The notes under the pieces: model-generated
Told to the model about the DNA's origin: nothing
What the model saw: only the letters and a program-made list of their open reading frames with translations
Database searches by the model: none
Assembly (NCBI GenBank): GCA_004151065.3
Contig: NWUY0300005178.1
Coordinates: 86,390 to 119,929, forward strand
Reading direction: 5' to 3'
DNA: 33,540 nucleotides
From: Larix sibirica
Taxonomy: Eukaryota > Streptophyta > Pinopsida > Pinales > Pinaceae
Translations under genes and position numbers: made by a program
Shown here: piece by piece, positions 20,192 through 31,474 of the stretch
How the letters are laid out: each line of letters begins with the position of its first letter
Position numbering within the stretch: position 1 is the first letter of the stretch

Positions 20192-23100
20192 TTTTTTTTT
20201 TCACACGAAAAAAACAATTTCTATTAAATAAAAAGTTGTATCCAAGATACCAGAGGCGAGATGCCATTACATAATACATCAGAACGAACTCAAGAGCTCA
20301 AGTACAGTCAACCAAAAAGACTAATCATATGTCAGAAGCTGAGCCACTATACAACATACTAGTCAAAAACAAATAACCCAAACATCCACCAGCAATTAAA
20401 CTATGTCCAAATTAAAAGATTCTGCAAGGACTCCATCGCAGAATTTCTGAACCAAAATATACCCCGCCATATCCCCCAATGCAAGCTTAGAAAGTCGATT
20501 AGCCTCCGAATTGTACTCACGATAGACATGGGAGAAAGAAACTTCAAGGAAGCGAGACATAAGATCATACACCCTGCTCATCCAAGCACTCAAAACCAAG
20601 GAGGAAAGACCACATTTCCTATTGGCCCAGTTAATAACAACCAGGGAATCTCCAAAGACATACAAACAAGGGAGGTCCAAAGATCTAGCCACGAACAACA
20701 AGCCCCAGAGTGCTAACAGTTCTGAGCGCATATTGCTACCACGACCAGCACCAAACTGAAAGTAATAATGCACATGCAAATCCACCTTTAAAACTCCACC
20801 CGCACCACATAAACCATTATGGGCCGCTCCATTGAAGTAGCCAATCGACAAATAGTAATCACATTCCACATGTGGAACAATTCTGCGACAAGGCGAGATG
20901 CTAGAAGTAAAGTTGGTACTAAAATACCCAACAATACGAGCAGCTAGAGCAAGCAAGGAAATATAACAGTCCCTGAAGATGATGCCATTCTTGGCTTTCC
21001 ACAACCCCCACAGAGTTACCCCTAAAAGTGTCGAATCGAAGATATGCGACGCCATCCAATTCCTGTAAAATTCAACCAGTGGGAGCCCCGTCCAAATAAA
21101 ATGAAAACCCAAGAGAGATTGTAACATATTACACAGATTGCCAAAATAATGACATTGGCCAAATAGATGATCAACGTCCTCATTCTGACACAGACAAAAA
21201 ACACATCTGCCAGGCCCATGCATGCCTCTATGACTCAGATTGCTCCAAGTCAAAATTCTATTGTGCAGTGCCAGCCAAAGGAAACAACGGATTTTGGGAC
21301 CACATTTCAAATACCAGATTTTCTCAAACAACCGATGCCCACCACCAACCATAGCAACATCCATCTGATAAAGATAGGGCAATTTAGCTGATACCGAACC
21401 ATCTTCAGAGTTAAGACTCCAGCAAATAACATCCTCATCCAAAGATAAGTTGATACCAGTCTCAATAAGCAAGGAGATATACTTGGTCCAATTTGCAGCC
21501 AAAGTAGGATGAAGACCTAAGTCCACAGCCGACTTCCAACTAATAGAGCCATCCTCCATAATATGACAAGCCTGATGCAACACATAGAGATTCTGTGTAT
21601 GTAGCACTTTGAATAACTCCAAACCCAACCGGAAGTCAGGACCAAAACCCGCTATGGGATCAATTTCCATGAAGACTTGGGTGTCTCTACCCACAGACCA
21701 ACACAACCCCGCATTAATAATATGGAATGCTTTCTTGAAACTTCTCCAAATAAAAGAACCTTGGGACGTCCAATTTCCATAACGAAGCCAGAGCGGGAAA
21801 GATAGCCTACCAAAATACTTTGCTTTTATCATTCTTCCCCAAAATCCAGGCTCCGTAAAGCACCTCCAGCAGGATTTAGCCACAAGTGAAAGATTAAATC
21901 TTTTCAACTCATTAATACCCCAACCATTTAAACTCTTAGGACGCGCAATCAAGTGCCAGGCCGCCAGATGCCTATGATGGTCACCACCAGCACCATTCCA
22001 GAGGAAATTCGCAAATAACCTACTAAGAACATGAATAATAGAAGCAGAAACTATGAACAGAGAAAACCAAAATATCGGTATACTTTGAAGAACAGCACAT
22101 ACTAGAGTATGTCTTCCACCCAGAGAGAGGTATTTGTAACCCCATCCACAAATCCACCTTCTAACTTTTTTAATAAGCCAACCCCAATCCTTGCACCAGA
22201 GGCCGTAAGGTTTAAGGAAATACCCAAGGTATCTAAAACCTTGCAGCATTTCTAAAACTTGATAAGGGAGCAAATCACATAACTGGGACAACACACCAGA
22301 CTCTATGCCATGATGAATAATAGTAGATTTACTCATACTAATCTCAAGCCCCGCAGCCTTACAAAAGCACGCCAATATAACCTTCAACTGTTTCCACTCC
22401 CCTAGAGAGCCAACTCCAAATATAAGCACATCATCAACAAAAAGCAGGTGTGTTAAAACCATGGACGGCACCACCTTAATACCTTTAATATCTCCCCTTC
22501 TGCGAGCATCATAAATCAAGAGATTGAGCCCTTCAATGGATAGGATAAATAGATAGGGAGAAAGAGGGAAACCCTAATGAAGGCCCCTATCCCCAGCAAA
22601 GACATCTGTCGGAGAGCCATTCACAAGGACAGAGTATCGAGCAGTCGAAACGCATGCCATAACCTAGTTCACCATATCCAGAGGGATGCCAACCTGTAGT
22701 AGAATGAACCAGATGAAAGTCCAGTCAAGTCTGTCGTAGGCTTTAACCAAATCAACCTTAAGTACCAAAGCAACCAAGTTTTTGTGAGCAATAGAGTGAA
22801 GCCCTTCCTGGGGTAATCCCACCGCATCCAACAACTGTTGATTTTTTAAGAAGGTAAACTGCTCCTCAGAGATGCCCTCAGCCAAATATGGCTTAAGTCT
22901 TTCAGCAATAACTTTAGAGATCAACTTATACAGGAGATTAAATAGGGAGATCGGCCGAAACTCACCAAAATCCGAAGGCTTGTAGACTTTAGGAACCAGT
23001 GTGAGGTAAGTTTCATTGAGAGTCAAGGGGATACAGGCCTTAAAATGAGACTCCTCCACCACTGCAGTAATATCATTACCAAACAAAGGGAAGAAATGCA

Positions 23101-23894
23101 AATAGAATTCTACAGTCCATCTGTCAGGACCCAGAGACTTATCTCTGGAGAACATTTTCAGCGTACTCAGCACCTCCGATTCCCCAACAAGTCGACAAAT
23201 ATCCACACCAGCTATATCATCAAATAGACGCAGGAATAACTGAATAATTTTAAGTTGCTCCTCAATATTGCCCATAGAATTATTGCTATAAATACCTTTA
23301 AAATGATTCACTGTAGCTTCACAGATTTGGTCTTGAGCCGAAATAGACTGTCCCTGTGGACCCTTCACCTCCCAAACAGAATTGTTAAGCCTCCGATGAT
23401 TAGCATATCGATGGAAGAACTTAGTGTTAGAGTCCCCCGACCGGACCCAAGTCGCTTGACTCTTCTGTCTCCATGTCTCCTCAAGCTACAATAATAAATT
23501 AGATTTCGCCACCTCAAGCTCTCGAATTCTAGTAATAACCCTTTGGTTAAAATCCAAGGCCTCAACCTCGAGCATAGCACATTGTAACTCATCATCGATC
23601 TCAGCCAACCTCTTTTTACTATCAACTTTCTTACATTTTTCCCACTGACAGACCCTCATTCGAAGGTAGCCCAACTTCCGCGTAAGCACATACAAAGGAG
23701 ATCCCACAAAACGACCATCACAATCAGCCCAGACATATTTAACAAGATCATTGAAATCCCCGTCACTAAGCCAAATCGGGTTAAATTTGAAAGGAAAAAA
23801 CCCCACATTCGCCTCAAAGTCCAACTGCAAAGAGACGACCTTATGATCCGAGAATCCAGTAGAGAAGGACCAAGATCGAAACTTACCAATAGAA
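20192..23894 (-). mobile_element. 5'-truncated L1-type LINE (minus strand)
   Basis: The 3' part (20192-23438) is the same sequence as 8806-12052. The 5' part (23439-23894) is a close relative of 12053-12507, with about 29 substitutions and one indel by hand count. LINE similarity stops at 23894, inside the endonuclease-RT linker region, where unrelated AT-rich DNA begins, as expected for 5' truncation. No target-site duplication was found. In the linker this copy keeps SGDSNTKFFH where the other has an amber, and reads through an indel that shifts the other copy, so it is the more consistent continuation of the shared 3' part. Confidence 0.8.
20396..23894 (-). pseudogene. LINE ORF2, 5'-truncated
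   Basis: RT, zinc segment and RNase H are identical to 9010-12052: 707 open codons at 20396-22519, RT start at 22664-23368, ambers between. Upstream, 23486-23830 encodes 114 codons beginning at MQLDFEANVGFFPFKFN, just after the endonuclease SDH region. It continues through KKRLAEIDDELQCAMLEVEALDFNQR (shown here in parts: KKRLAEIDDEL, then LDFNQRVITR) to NLLL and an amber. After the amber come LEETW, TWVRSGDSNTKFFH and the RT domain in the same frame. Compared with 12053-12507, the DEL codon is followed by CAA instead of a stop and no frameshift is present. No endonuclease domain remains, so the copy could not move on its own. Confidence 0.85.
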
Positions 23895-23983
23895 ACATGG
23901 AAAATACAAAAAAAATATAAAATAGGGTTTACTATGGGCTTTTTTTGGTGGCCAACTAGAATCTTTAGCTCACACTTAGATGG

Positions 23984-24485
23984 TCACATGTCCACATTGT
24001 CTGATTCCACTACATTGTCCTCTCCTGCAACGGATTCCTTGGATGAGTTGACTAGGCATTGAGGCACTAAAACCTCCTCCTTTTGCCCAAGTTGGACTAG
24101 AGTGAGGAGAGGTCCCAACTGATAAATTTGGTGAAGGAGTAAAAGTTTACATGGAATTTGAAGATGTTTTGTGATTCGAGAAACTAATAAGCACAAAAAA
24201 TCTAATCTCACTTTCAACGCCACATATTTCTCCTCGTGATTATATATAAAATCAACTAGCTCCTGCTCCCTTCCTCTAAATGTAAAAGTTTGAAAGGTAG
24301 ACTTAATTGTAAACTAATCTTGAACTTGATTTTCCATTACGGCCTTGTACTCCCATTCATCTTACCATTGCATCCATTTATGGGTTGGATTTTCCAATTC
24401 ATATTGTCCCCCTGAGACTTGGCATTTACACCTCCTTATCCCTCTCATAACATCCTTTAATTCACGCAAAACACAAAATTTGGTT
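23984..24485 (-). pseudogene. Unrecognised coding relic
   Basis: One minus-strand frame is readable over about 165 codons with only two stops (near 24362 and 24314). It contains REFLKDV-like text (RELKDVMRGIRRC), ENPTHKWMQW, DEWEYKAVMENQVQD, FTFRGREQELVDFIYNHEEK and LKVRLDFLCLLVSRITK, and ends at TGA 23984 after an acidic tail. The amphipathic, charged character with few stops is protein-like, and the tail (23984-24223) is open for 79 codons from an internal ATG. I do not recognise the family. It lies between a LINE and an RNase H relic, so a transposon protein is likely, but a host gene fragment is possible. Confidence 0.4.
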
Positions 24486-25049
24486 CAATAGTGAAAACTA
24501 GGCATGGAAACTGTGTATTCTCAGCAAAGTTGACCTAATTCCATCATGTTCTCTAACCCAATATATAATGCCCACAAAAACCAAAGCACTATACTGACCA
24601 AACCTTCCAAGTCTAGCACTGAAGAAGTCAGTACTAGAACAATGAGTCATTCATCCAAGAGCATGATGATAAAATCACATGCAATGACCCTCCTTAATAT
24701 TGAACTGCTAATCATTCTCATTGCCTACGAGAGTGAATGATGAGGCACTAGCCTCTGCAAGGCTTTAACTCCCACTTCTTGAGTGTATGCTTGGACCAAT
24801 GACACTTATAATTAAAATGATATAATCATGGGTGATTTGATATGGTATCATTGGGGAGGGGAGGTGATAGAGCCCCAAATCCCCCACCCCCCATAGTTTA
24901 TGTTCAAAACTCCCTCTCCTAATTCAACACCCAAAGTGGCTTCTAAGTCTATGCTTAAGTTATGAATTCTCAATATTATAAAAATAATAAATAAATAAAT
25001 AAATTTCAATTTTCTTGAAATCCTCTGCCAAAGCTTGACTTTATATATG
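24486..25049. other. Intergenic DNA
   Basis: No gene recognised. A short AAAT microsatellite lies at about 24984-25003. The plus-strand open frame 24546-24740 has no recognisable features. Confidence 0.4.
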
Positions 25050-25295
25050 AGTCTAGCTAGTAGGTGGACATCTTGTGGAGTCGTTCAACAATGTAGGTGT
25101 TGAATTACTATAAAGGAGTCCCCTAACACTAAAGCACAATTGATTCCCTTGCCCTTGAGTAATAGATGGTAAATTGACAATGTCTCTACCTCATTATTGG
25201 AAGCACGACCAAGTCACTAGGCATAATTAAATCCTTAATTTTCTTTGCAATCCAAGACGATCCCCCGCACCTACCTCCCCTTAAAGTTTCATGAT
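25050..25295 (-). pseudogene. RNase H relic of a LINE
   Basis: The minus strand encodes GIVLDCKEN, then stops, then LGRASNNEVETLSIYHLLL, followed by KGKGINCALVLGDSFIVIQ. This follows the plant LINE RNase H order, in which the catalytic Glu lies in 'SNNxAExxAL' and an Asp in 'GDSxxV'. Both residues are kept. The first Asp region is eroded and stops interrupt the N-terminal part. The pattern differs from the RNase H of the LINEs at 6425 and 9010, so it derives from a different family. Confidence 0.6.
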
Positions 25296-25297
25296 GT

Positions 25298-25600
25298 TAA
25301 CATATTCATATTTGTTTGAAGAAGGCTAAATATTCTAAGATTTTGATCTATTTCGGTTTGTCATCACCAGATTTCAGTTATAAAATATTTGTTGAAATTC
25401 CAATTTTGGATTGTTGAAATTGTTGTTTTTAATGTAAAAATGGGTTAAGCACACTTGAATACCCCTATTGTACCCTAATTTTTCAATGTTAACTATTCAT
25501 ATATTCAATTCTATCAAATCCAAATATATTCTTGCCACATTGTAGACCAAAAAATCAGTTTCCCTTTGGATATTTTGAGTTGCCAAAAAAGTCAATTTCA
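25298..25600 (+). repeat. Diverged repeat, copy 1
   Basis: Shares scattered blocks in the same order with 27175-27466: GCTAAATRTTCTA, TTTGTCAT, a TTTGGATTGTTGA block, CACxCTTGAATxCCCCTATTG, ATTTTGAGT. Same orientation, copies clearly old. The function is not known; an old transposon end or long repeat is possible. Confidence 0.6.
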
Positions 25601-27174
25601 TAGAATGTTTAGACTACAATTATTCCTTTATTTGTTAAAAACTTGTTAGACATCTACATGCAATTTTTTTTCACCTATTTACATAGTATAAGTTGTGCCT
25701 GTGTTTTTGGAAAGTTCTCAAATTATTTATGAAACTAGAAACTTTAATGATGGCTTCGATATGATCTAGCTTGCTTAATCTCCCTTTGGATCATTGGGGT
25801 GATAAGTCTTTAATTACAATTGTTAATTCTTTGATGACTCTAAATTGTTCTCTCACAAATTAGTGTTGTTTTATTATGTATTTATGTGGATTTAAACAAA
25901 GTTTTCTTAACCAAACCATGTTAGAAAGTGGAGATTGCAAAATTATTGCCTTTCATTGTAGACATTGCTCTAACCATAATCATATAATGACTTCCCTCAA
26001 AGACAAAGTCATCTCAAGTTTGGGAATCCCTCTGGGTGGAAATATTCTAACATGAGCAACAATTAGTTACAACCAAAGCAGACTCTAGAGGACTTTGAAC
26101 CCACTTCTTCAATAACTACAACTGCTCTAGAGAAAATTACAATAATTTCTTAGGAGGCAATTCATCTCTTTGTTGTTTCCTAAACATGAAAGTGTTGTGA
26201 GAATATGAAAGCGGAGACATGCATTAGATTCCTTGAATATGAAACAAATTCAATACCATTATTTTAAACATGCACAAAGAAGTTCTCAGCAAAGAGAAAT
26301 ACTCCAACAACAGACACTTTGATGGTTGATTGGACTAAAGTTGAGGGAAATACAGAGAAAAAAGGTCTAAATAGAGATATATGATCTTCGATCAAGGCAT
26401 TTATTTAGGGGACATGTCTTTGTTTTTGTATATTTGTTAAGCTAGGATGTGTTTTCGTTTAACAAACAGGTTTTGTCAATTGAAAATTGACATGCTTACG
26501 ATATGGCATGACCATTGTAAACTTGTCTAACTTGAAAAAAATACAAATTGTACATTTTTTTATAACAATAAACTCTCACAAGCTCTATAGTAAAATGGGT
26601 CGTTGGACAAGACTTAAGACACCATGGAAAGGAAGAATATTTAATCTTTTTTATACTAAGAAAATGGAAGATGAAAAATACTCAATTGCACACATTAGGT
26701 ATCAATTTCAAAACATTAGTAACACTACTAATCTTCATAACTTGTAAACTTATAAAAACAAAAGAGAGGTGGGAAAGTTTCTCTCCAATATTTTTTTATC
26801 ATATAAATAAAATAATAAAATAAATTAATTGATTCTTTATCAATTTTCTTAAGATTTGATAAATCAAAGTTAGTATCGATGGACTTTAATTATCTTCATT
26901 AATTTTGTTTGTGTTTGTTTACTACCATAGATTTACCTTAACCCTATAGTTATTAAAGAATAAGAGGAATAAAAAAGAAGAGGCACTGTGGTTGAAAAAT
27001 TGAGGGTAAAATGGATATATGCTAGTTTATTTTTTTATTATTACTTATATATTTTATTATTATTATCGTCAATGTTTTTTTAATATTTTTATTATTATTA
27101 TGGTTGATATTTTTTTTCACTGTTCCATTACAAATCTTAACTTATTTTTCATTTTAGTTTATTAGCATAACTTA
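25601..27174. other. AT-rich intergenic DNA
   Basis: No gene seen. The open frame 26487-26747 has AT-driven composition and no recognisable motif. An interrupted TTA/ATT microsatellite occurs at about 27030-27115. Confidence 0.5.
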
Positions 27175-27466
27175 ACATCTCATCCATATTAAGTTATAGA
27201 TGAAAATGCTAAATGTTCTATGATTTTAAACTTTTTTATTTGTCATGATCATAATTTGGTCATTAAATCTTGAAATTGCAAATTTGGATTGTTGATGCAA
27301 AAATTGATTGAACACCCTTGAATGCCCCTATTGCAATATAATTTTGCAATGGTAATGATTGATACATGCAATTCCATCAACCTAATATGATTCCTACTTG
27401 ATTTCAAATAAAAAGTGTCGGTTTTCTTTCTCATTATTTTGAGTAGCTTGAAAAATCAAATTCGTA
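27175..27466 (+). repeat. Diverged repeat, copy 2
   Basis: Partner of 25298-25600; see that entry. The copies lie about 1.6 kb apart in direct orientation. Confidence 0.6.
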
Positions 27467-28199
27467 AATTAACTTCCCTTAATGCAAGAAAAGCTCATAA
27501 AAAAACTAAAAAACTAATAGTTATAGTGGTTCATCTTCTTAACTACAACCAAGTACTTAAGGGCAACATTGCATATTGCATATAAAGGGCGTAGTTGGTT
27601 TAAGGAAAGATCAAATTTTTAGTGTTAATATCTTTCATAGTATTTAATGAACATATATATAGTCACTACACATGATGAATTTCTCCAAAAATTTGAGTGG
27701 TTGAATAGTTCTTTTCCTTCCCACCCATTCTTGATTCTCTACTTTAATTAGACCCTATTTTTGTGATGAATCTTCTTCCACAAAGCAAGTGTGTTAATTA
27801 TTAGGAAGCTACACAACTCACAAGATAATTGCATTGAGAGAAGTGAGGTGTATTATATAGTTCACAATGGGGAAGATTTGTAATGTGTGTGTCTAACATT
27901 GAAGTGACATGTAACATAAGTCGACCAATATAATATCTTAAAAAAATGAAAAATTAACAACCCAAATTGGAAGAGATAAATTTCCACATCTTTAAAAAAA
28001 GAAAAAGGAGTATTAATCATTAATTTATAGACACACAAACCAATGTAGATACATCTTCAATCAAGATTTTTTAAGTAGTGATAGATGTGAATCTCATTTC
28101 TTTTTAATTCCTCTTGATGCTTAATAAACATAGTGTTAATATGGATCTACACTAGTTTAAAAGTTTTAGAGCCTTTTCTCATAGAGGTTGGGATGAATG
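27467..28199. other. AT-rich intergenic DNA
   Basis: Nothing recognised on either strand. Confidence 0.5.
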
Positions 28200-29210
28200 C
28201 AAATAGCAAAAAAGATAAGATGATAATCTCTTTGTTGAAAAAAGAATCAAACAACCACAATAAGCTTCGAAGGTGAGCCATTAGAGATATCTTGAAACTA
28301 TATATTTTTGGGACTAGATTTCAATGAGAAGCTAAGGTAGGAGGCATGCATGAGGAAAATATTACAAAGAGGATGGAAACCATTCTTCTTGTTGCAAATT
28401 AAGCATAGGCCGACAGAGGTTTGGGAGTATGAAATGTTATGCTCCCTCTTTCAAATGCTCATAACCCCAATACTCCTTTACAAATGTGAAGTATGGAAAC
28501 CAAGTATGTCTAAAAACAGATGGAGCCAAGTCAAATAACTGGAAAAACCCTGATAAGATGATGTATCGGGGTTTAAAATAACACCCCTTACAAGATACTC
28601 TAGTTAAAATAATACTATTCCCAAGAGAATTGGAGGCACTAAGAATACTAATTTTGTATAAAAAAACATGATAACCATAAACAATAACTATCTTTTGGAA
28701 TCATCAATGTAGAAAATGACCTCATTGATATAGAAGAAGAAAGGTTCCCAATGGGTTAAATATGATATAACATTGTATACAAGAATGCCACAAGAAGGGA
28801 AAATGGGGAAAACATACCAAAGGTAAAAAAAAGAATACTACATAGACAACTTCAACAAACATGAAGAAATCAAAGTGAAAAACTACTTAAAGCTTTGCAT
28901 CCCATGGCGTGAACAAGAAGTAATAACACAATTAAGAACCAACTCATATAGGTTTATATGTGAAACATGAAGATGATAACAAACCAATAAGTCAATGCAG
29001 GGAAGGCTCATAGGAAGGTTATACCAAGTATATGGAAATAGGGAGGTTGAAACTAAACAACATTTTCTCCTACACTCTACGCCATACTTGCAAATCAATG
29101 AGAGGCCATATTTGCATATTAGAGATTAGGAGTTAACATTTTAGAAGGATCTACTGAGAGGTACAGTAAGGTTGGTTGAGAAAATGATGCGGAAAAGAGG
29201 CAGGTGATAT
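28200..29210 (+). pseudogene. RTE-like LINE relic, RT C-terminal part
   Basis: A plus-strand relic of a second kind of LINE. FEGEPLEI, then NYIFLGLDFNEKL, then ACMRKILQRGWKP represent the RT thumb. LCSLFQMLITPILLYKCEVW (the 'LxxxLVxPxLLYGxEVW' motif) follows at about 28437-28500. Further on come YLKLCIPWREQEVITQLR, TNSYRFICET (about 28885-28965) and VETKQHFLLHS (about 29043-29080), matching the family's C-terminal Cys/His region. The piece around 29150 may be the very C-terminus. The frame changes several times. The 62-codon stretch 28350-28538 is the longest open piece. The wording of these motifs differs from the L1-type LINEs here, and resembles RTE/Jockey-like RTs; clade assignment is tentative. 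Confidence 0.7.
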
Positions 29211-30739
29211 GAGAGTAGAGTCAACTTGGTATCTAGTCCTTGATATAGAGCGAAAGGGACTTGATCCAATTGAGTCACCCAAATCCATGATTTGTGCCTT
29301 TCCATTACATCGCCAGCTCTAATTATCATAATTTCTTACTTTAATTTCTTAGAAAATGACACACATAATGTAAACTTTATTGCCCTATATGAGAATTTAG
29401 TCTCATGGATAGTTGATGAAACATATCTATCTATCTATGCATCGATCTTTGTTAGAAACAAATAAATTACTTTGTTAGCTCAAATGAGAACTTAAGAACT
29501 TCATTGAAAATGAAACCTAGACTCTAGTCTTATCATTCAAGCTTGGATTTAAAGAGAATCCACTTAGAATTGTTGGTGATGTGAAGCATTGGCTTAAAAT
29601 TCAATTAGTGCGCAATAAGATCAAGATAATTGAGTTATTTACAAAAAAAAGTGTTTTTACAACGTTTTAAATGGAAGATATTATTATGATCACGAGTCAC
29701 ATCTCTATATAATGTTAATAAAATAAAATAAAAAAATCAACATTTGACTTTTCTTTTTTAATTACTAAATTTATAATTTATTTTTAAGTAAATAATTTAA
29801 TGTAAAAAACCTAACATAAATCTATTTTAACCTTAAACCTTTTAAGCAATGAGAAAATTGTACCTTGATTCATGTCTTGACCCCGATTAAGTTCGTGTTA
29901 ATGGTCACTTTCATACCAAACATAAAGGTAAATGGTATGGTCCTTAAACGACAAATGTTATGATCGGATCATATGAGATGCTATTCTTTTACAAAGAAAG
30001 ATTATAGTGTGTTGATTATATAAGATGCTAACGTTTTACAAATGAATTTTAAAATATAAGATTTTTGTTGATTTATTATAATTTCTAAAAAAATAAAAAT
30101 TAGTTGGCCCCATATAAAGAGACATAACAGGAGACATTCATGTAAAATAATAATAGTTATTATAAAAGATGGATTTTTTCTTTCTATGATAGAGGTCGAG
30201 AGAAGATACCAAATTATTAGAAATTCAATCATTTAATCATATAAATAAAACATAACAACTATGAGTGTTGATGTGGATATATTATTTTAACCATTATAAT
30301 TATAAATTGATCAAGTTGTTAAAGATGCAAAACATTTAACAGATTCCTAGTAATTCAATAATAATTGCTTACCTCTACATTGTGGCCTTAAACACCAAAT
30401 AATTGTGATAATGGCGAAGACTTTAGTCAAAGGGACATACTCTTGGGATGTATGTGAAATAACACATTTAAAAAGAACCTTTACTTTATATTTATTAATA
30501 AGGTAAATGATCTCAAAATGAGAGACAACAATATTTAAAAAAAATGATTTGGAATATTTATTTAAATATATTTATTAATAAAATAAATGATATTAAAATA
30601 AGCAACATTTAAGAGACAACAAATTTTTTTTTAAAATAAATTAGAATATTTACTTAAATAATATTTAAGTAGTAAATTATTATTAAATCATATAATTTAA
30701 AGTGTAAACAATTTAACTAACTAAATATTAAAACATTTA
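29211..30739. other. AT-rich intergenic DNA
   Basis: No gene seen. The sequence is very AT-rich, especially from about 29700, with a short TATC microsatellite near 29428-29440. Confidence 0.5.
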
Positions 30740-30958
30740 ATTAAAATTTAAATAATAATAACAACATTGCATAAACCAATAATTTATTTATGCATCAAAC
30801 AAAAAACTATCTTTAAAAAGCATTATACCCGGTTTAATATATCCATTAAAATTTAAATAATAATAACAACATTGCATAAAACAATAATTTATTTATGCAT
30901 CAAACAAAAAACTATCCTTAAAAAGCATTATACCACGGTTTAATATATCCATTAAAAA
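30740..30958. repeat. Tandem duplication, 105-bp period
   Basis: Unit 30740-30844 is repeated at 30845-30958 with only a few differences (a CC/AC change, a T/C change and a one-base insertion), so the duplication is fairly recent. Confidence 0.85.
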
Positions 30959-31040
30959 TTACTTGATAATTATATCCAATCTACAATGGAAAAAAAGCGT
31001 GATAGAGGAAGAAAGCATGCAATATATTTATATAGCCAAT

Positions 31041-31103
31041 TAAAAGATACGAAACCAAATAGAACATAACCACTTAAAACATACGAAACCAAATAGAACA
31101 TGA
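31041..31103. repeat. Tandem duplication, 34-bp period
   Basis: TAAAAGATACGAAACCAAAT at 31041 recurs with one change at 31075, and both are followed by AGAACAT. Confidence 0.8.
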
Positions 31104-31148
31104 CATCTCATATTTGTTATTATTGGCATGGTTTGATTAGAATATGTT

Positions 31149-31288
31149 AGAGGGCCTTTATAGTGATAGATTTTAAGGTTAATTGATTAAGTTAATTAAG
31201 TTTTTAAATATGATGTACAGAGGGCCTTTATAGTGATAGATTTATAGGTTAATTTATTAAGTTAATTAAGTTTTTAAATATGATGTAT
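31149..31288. repeat. Tandem duplication, 70-bp period
   Basis: Unit 31149-31218 starts AGAGGGCCTTTATAGTGATA and is repeated at 31219-31288 with four or five substitutions. Confidence 0.85.
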
Positions 31289-31290
31289 AG

Positions 31291-31374
31291 TTTGAATAGG
31301 TTTAATGGTTAAGAATATGTGTTTTTTCTAAGAGGTTATAGGTTTAAATTTGGATGGAGTAAGGCATGTATACC
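31291..31374 (+). mobile_element. tRNA-like SINE module, second copy
   Basis: Eighty-four bases that align along their length with the minus strand of 3622-3707. Box A-like GGTTTAATGGTTAAG lies at about 31299-31313, box B-like AGGTTTAAATT at about 31340-31350, and the ending is CATGTATACC. It starts directly after the 70-bp tandem repeat. Box B has lost the CG of the usual GGTTCGA word, so it is probably inactive. Confidence 0.45.
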
Positions 31375-31452
31375 TTCGTTAGTCAAATCATTGTGCAAAG
31401 ATGTATTCTATACACCAAATTGATGTTTAGCTAAGCTACAATCTTAAAAATA

Positions 31453-31474
31453 AATTATTATTATTATTATTATA
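31453..31474. repeat. ATT microsatellite
   Basis: About seven uninterrupted ATT triplets. Confidence 0.85.

Larger units (their letters stand above)
15441..23438. repeat. Second copy of 7,998-bp exact direct duplication
   Basis: Copy of 4055-12052. Its left edge is the N at 15440 and its right edge is the first mismatch, G at 23439 versus T at 12053. Features inside mirror those of the first copy. A true tandem segmental duplication would have to be extremely recent; a scaffold error explains both edges more simply. Confidence 0.9.

Noticed and set aside
26487-26747. Open frame of 86 codons in AT-rich DNA
   Set aside because: Composition-driven, no recognisable motif, no neighbouring gene signals.
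25298-27466. A complete LTR retrotransposon between the repeat pair
   Set aside because: No gag, protease, integrase or RT motif and no primer-binding site was seen between the copies, and the repeats are old and ragged at the ends.
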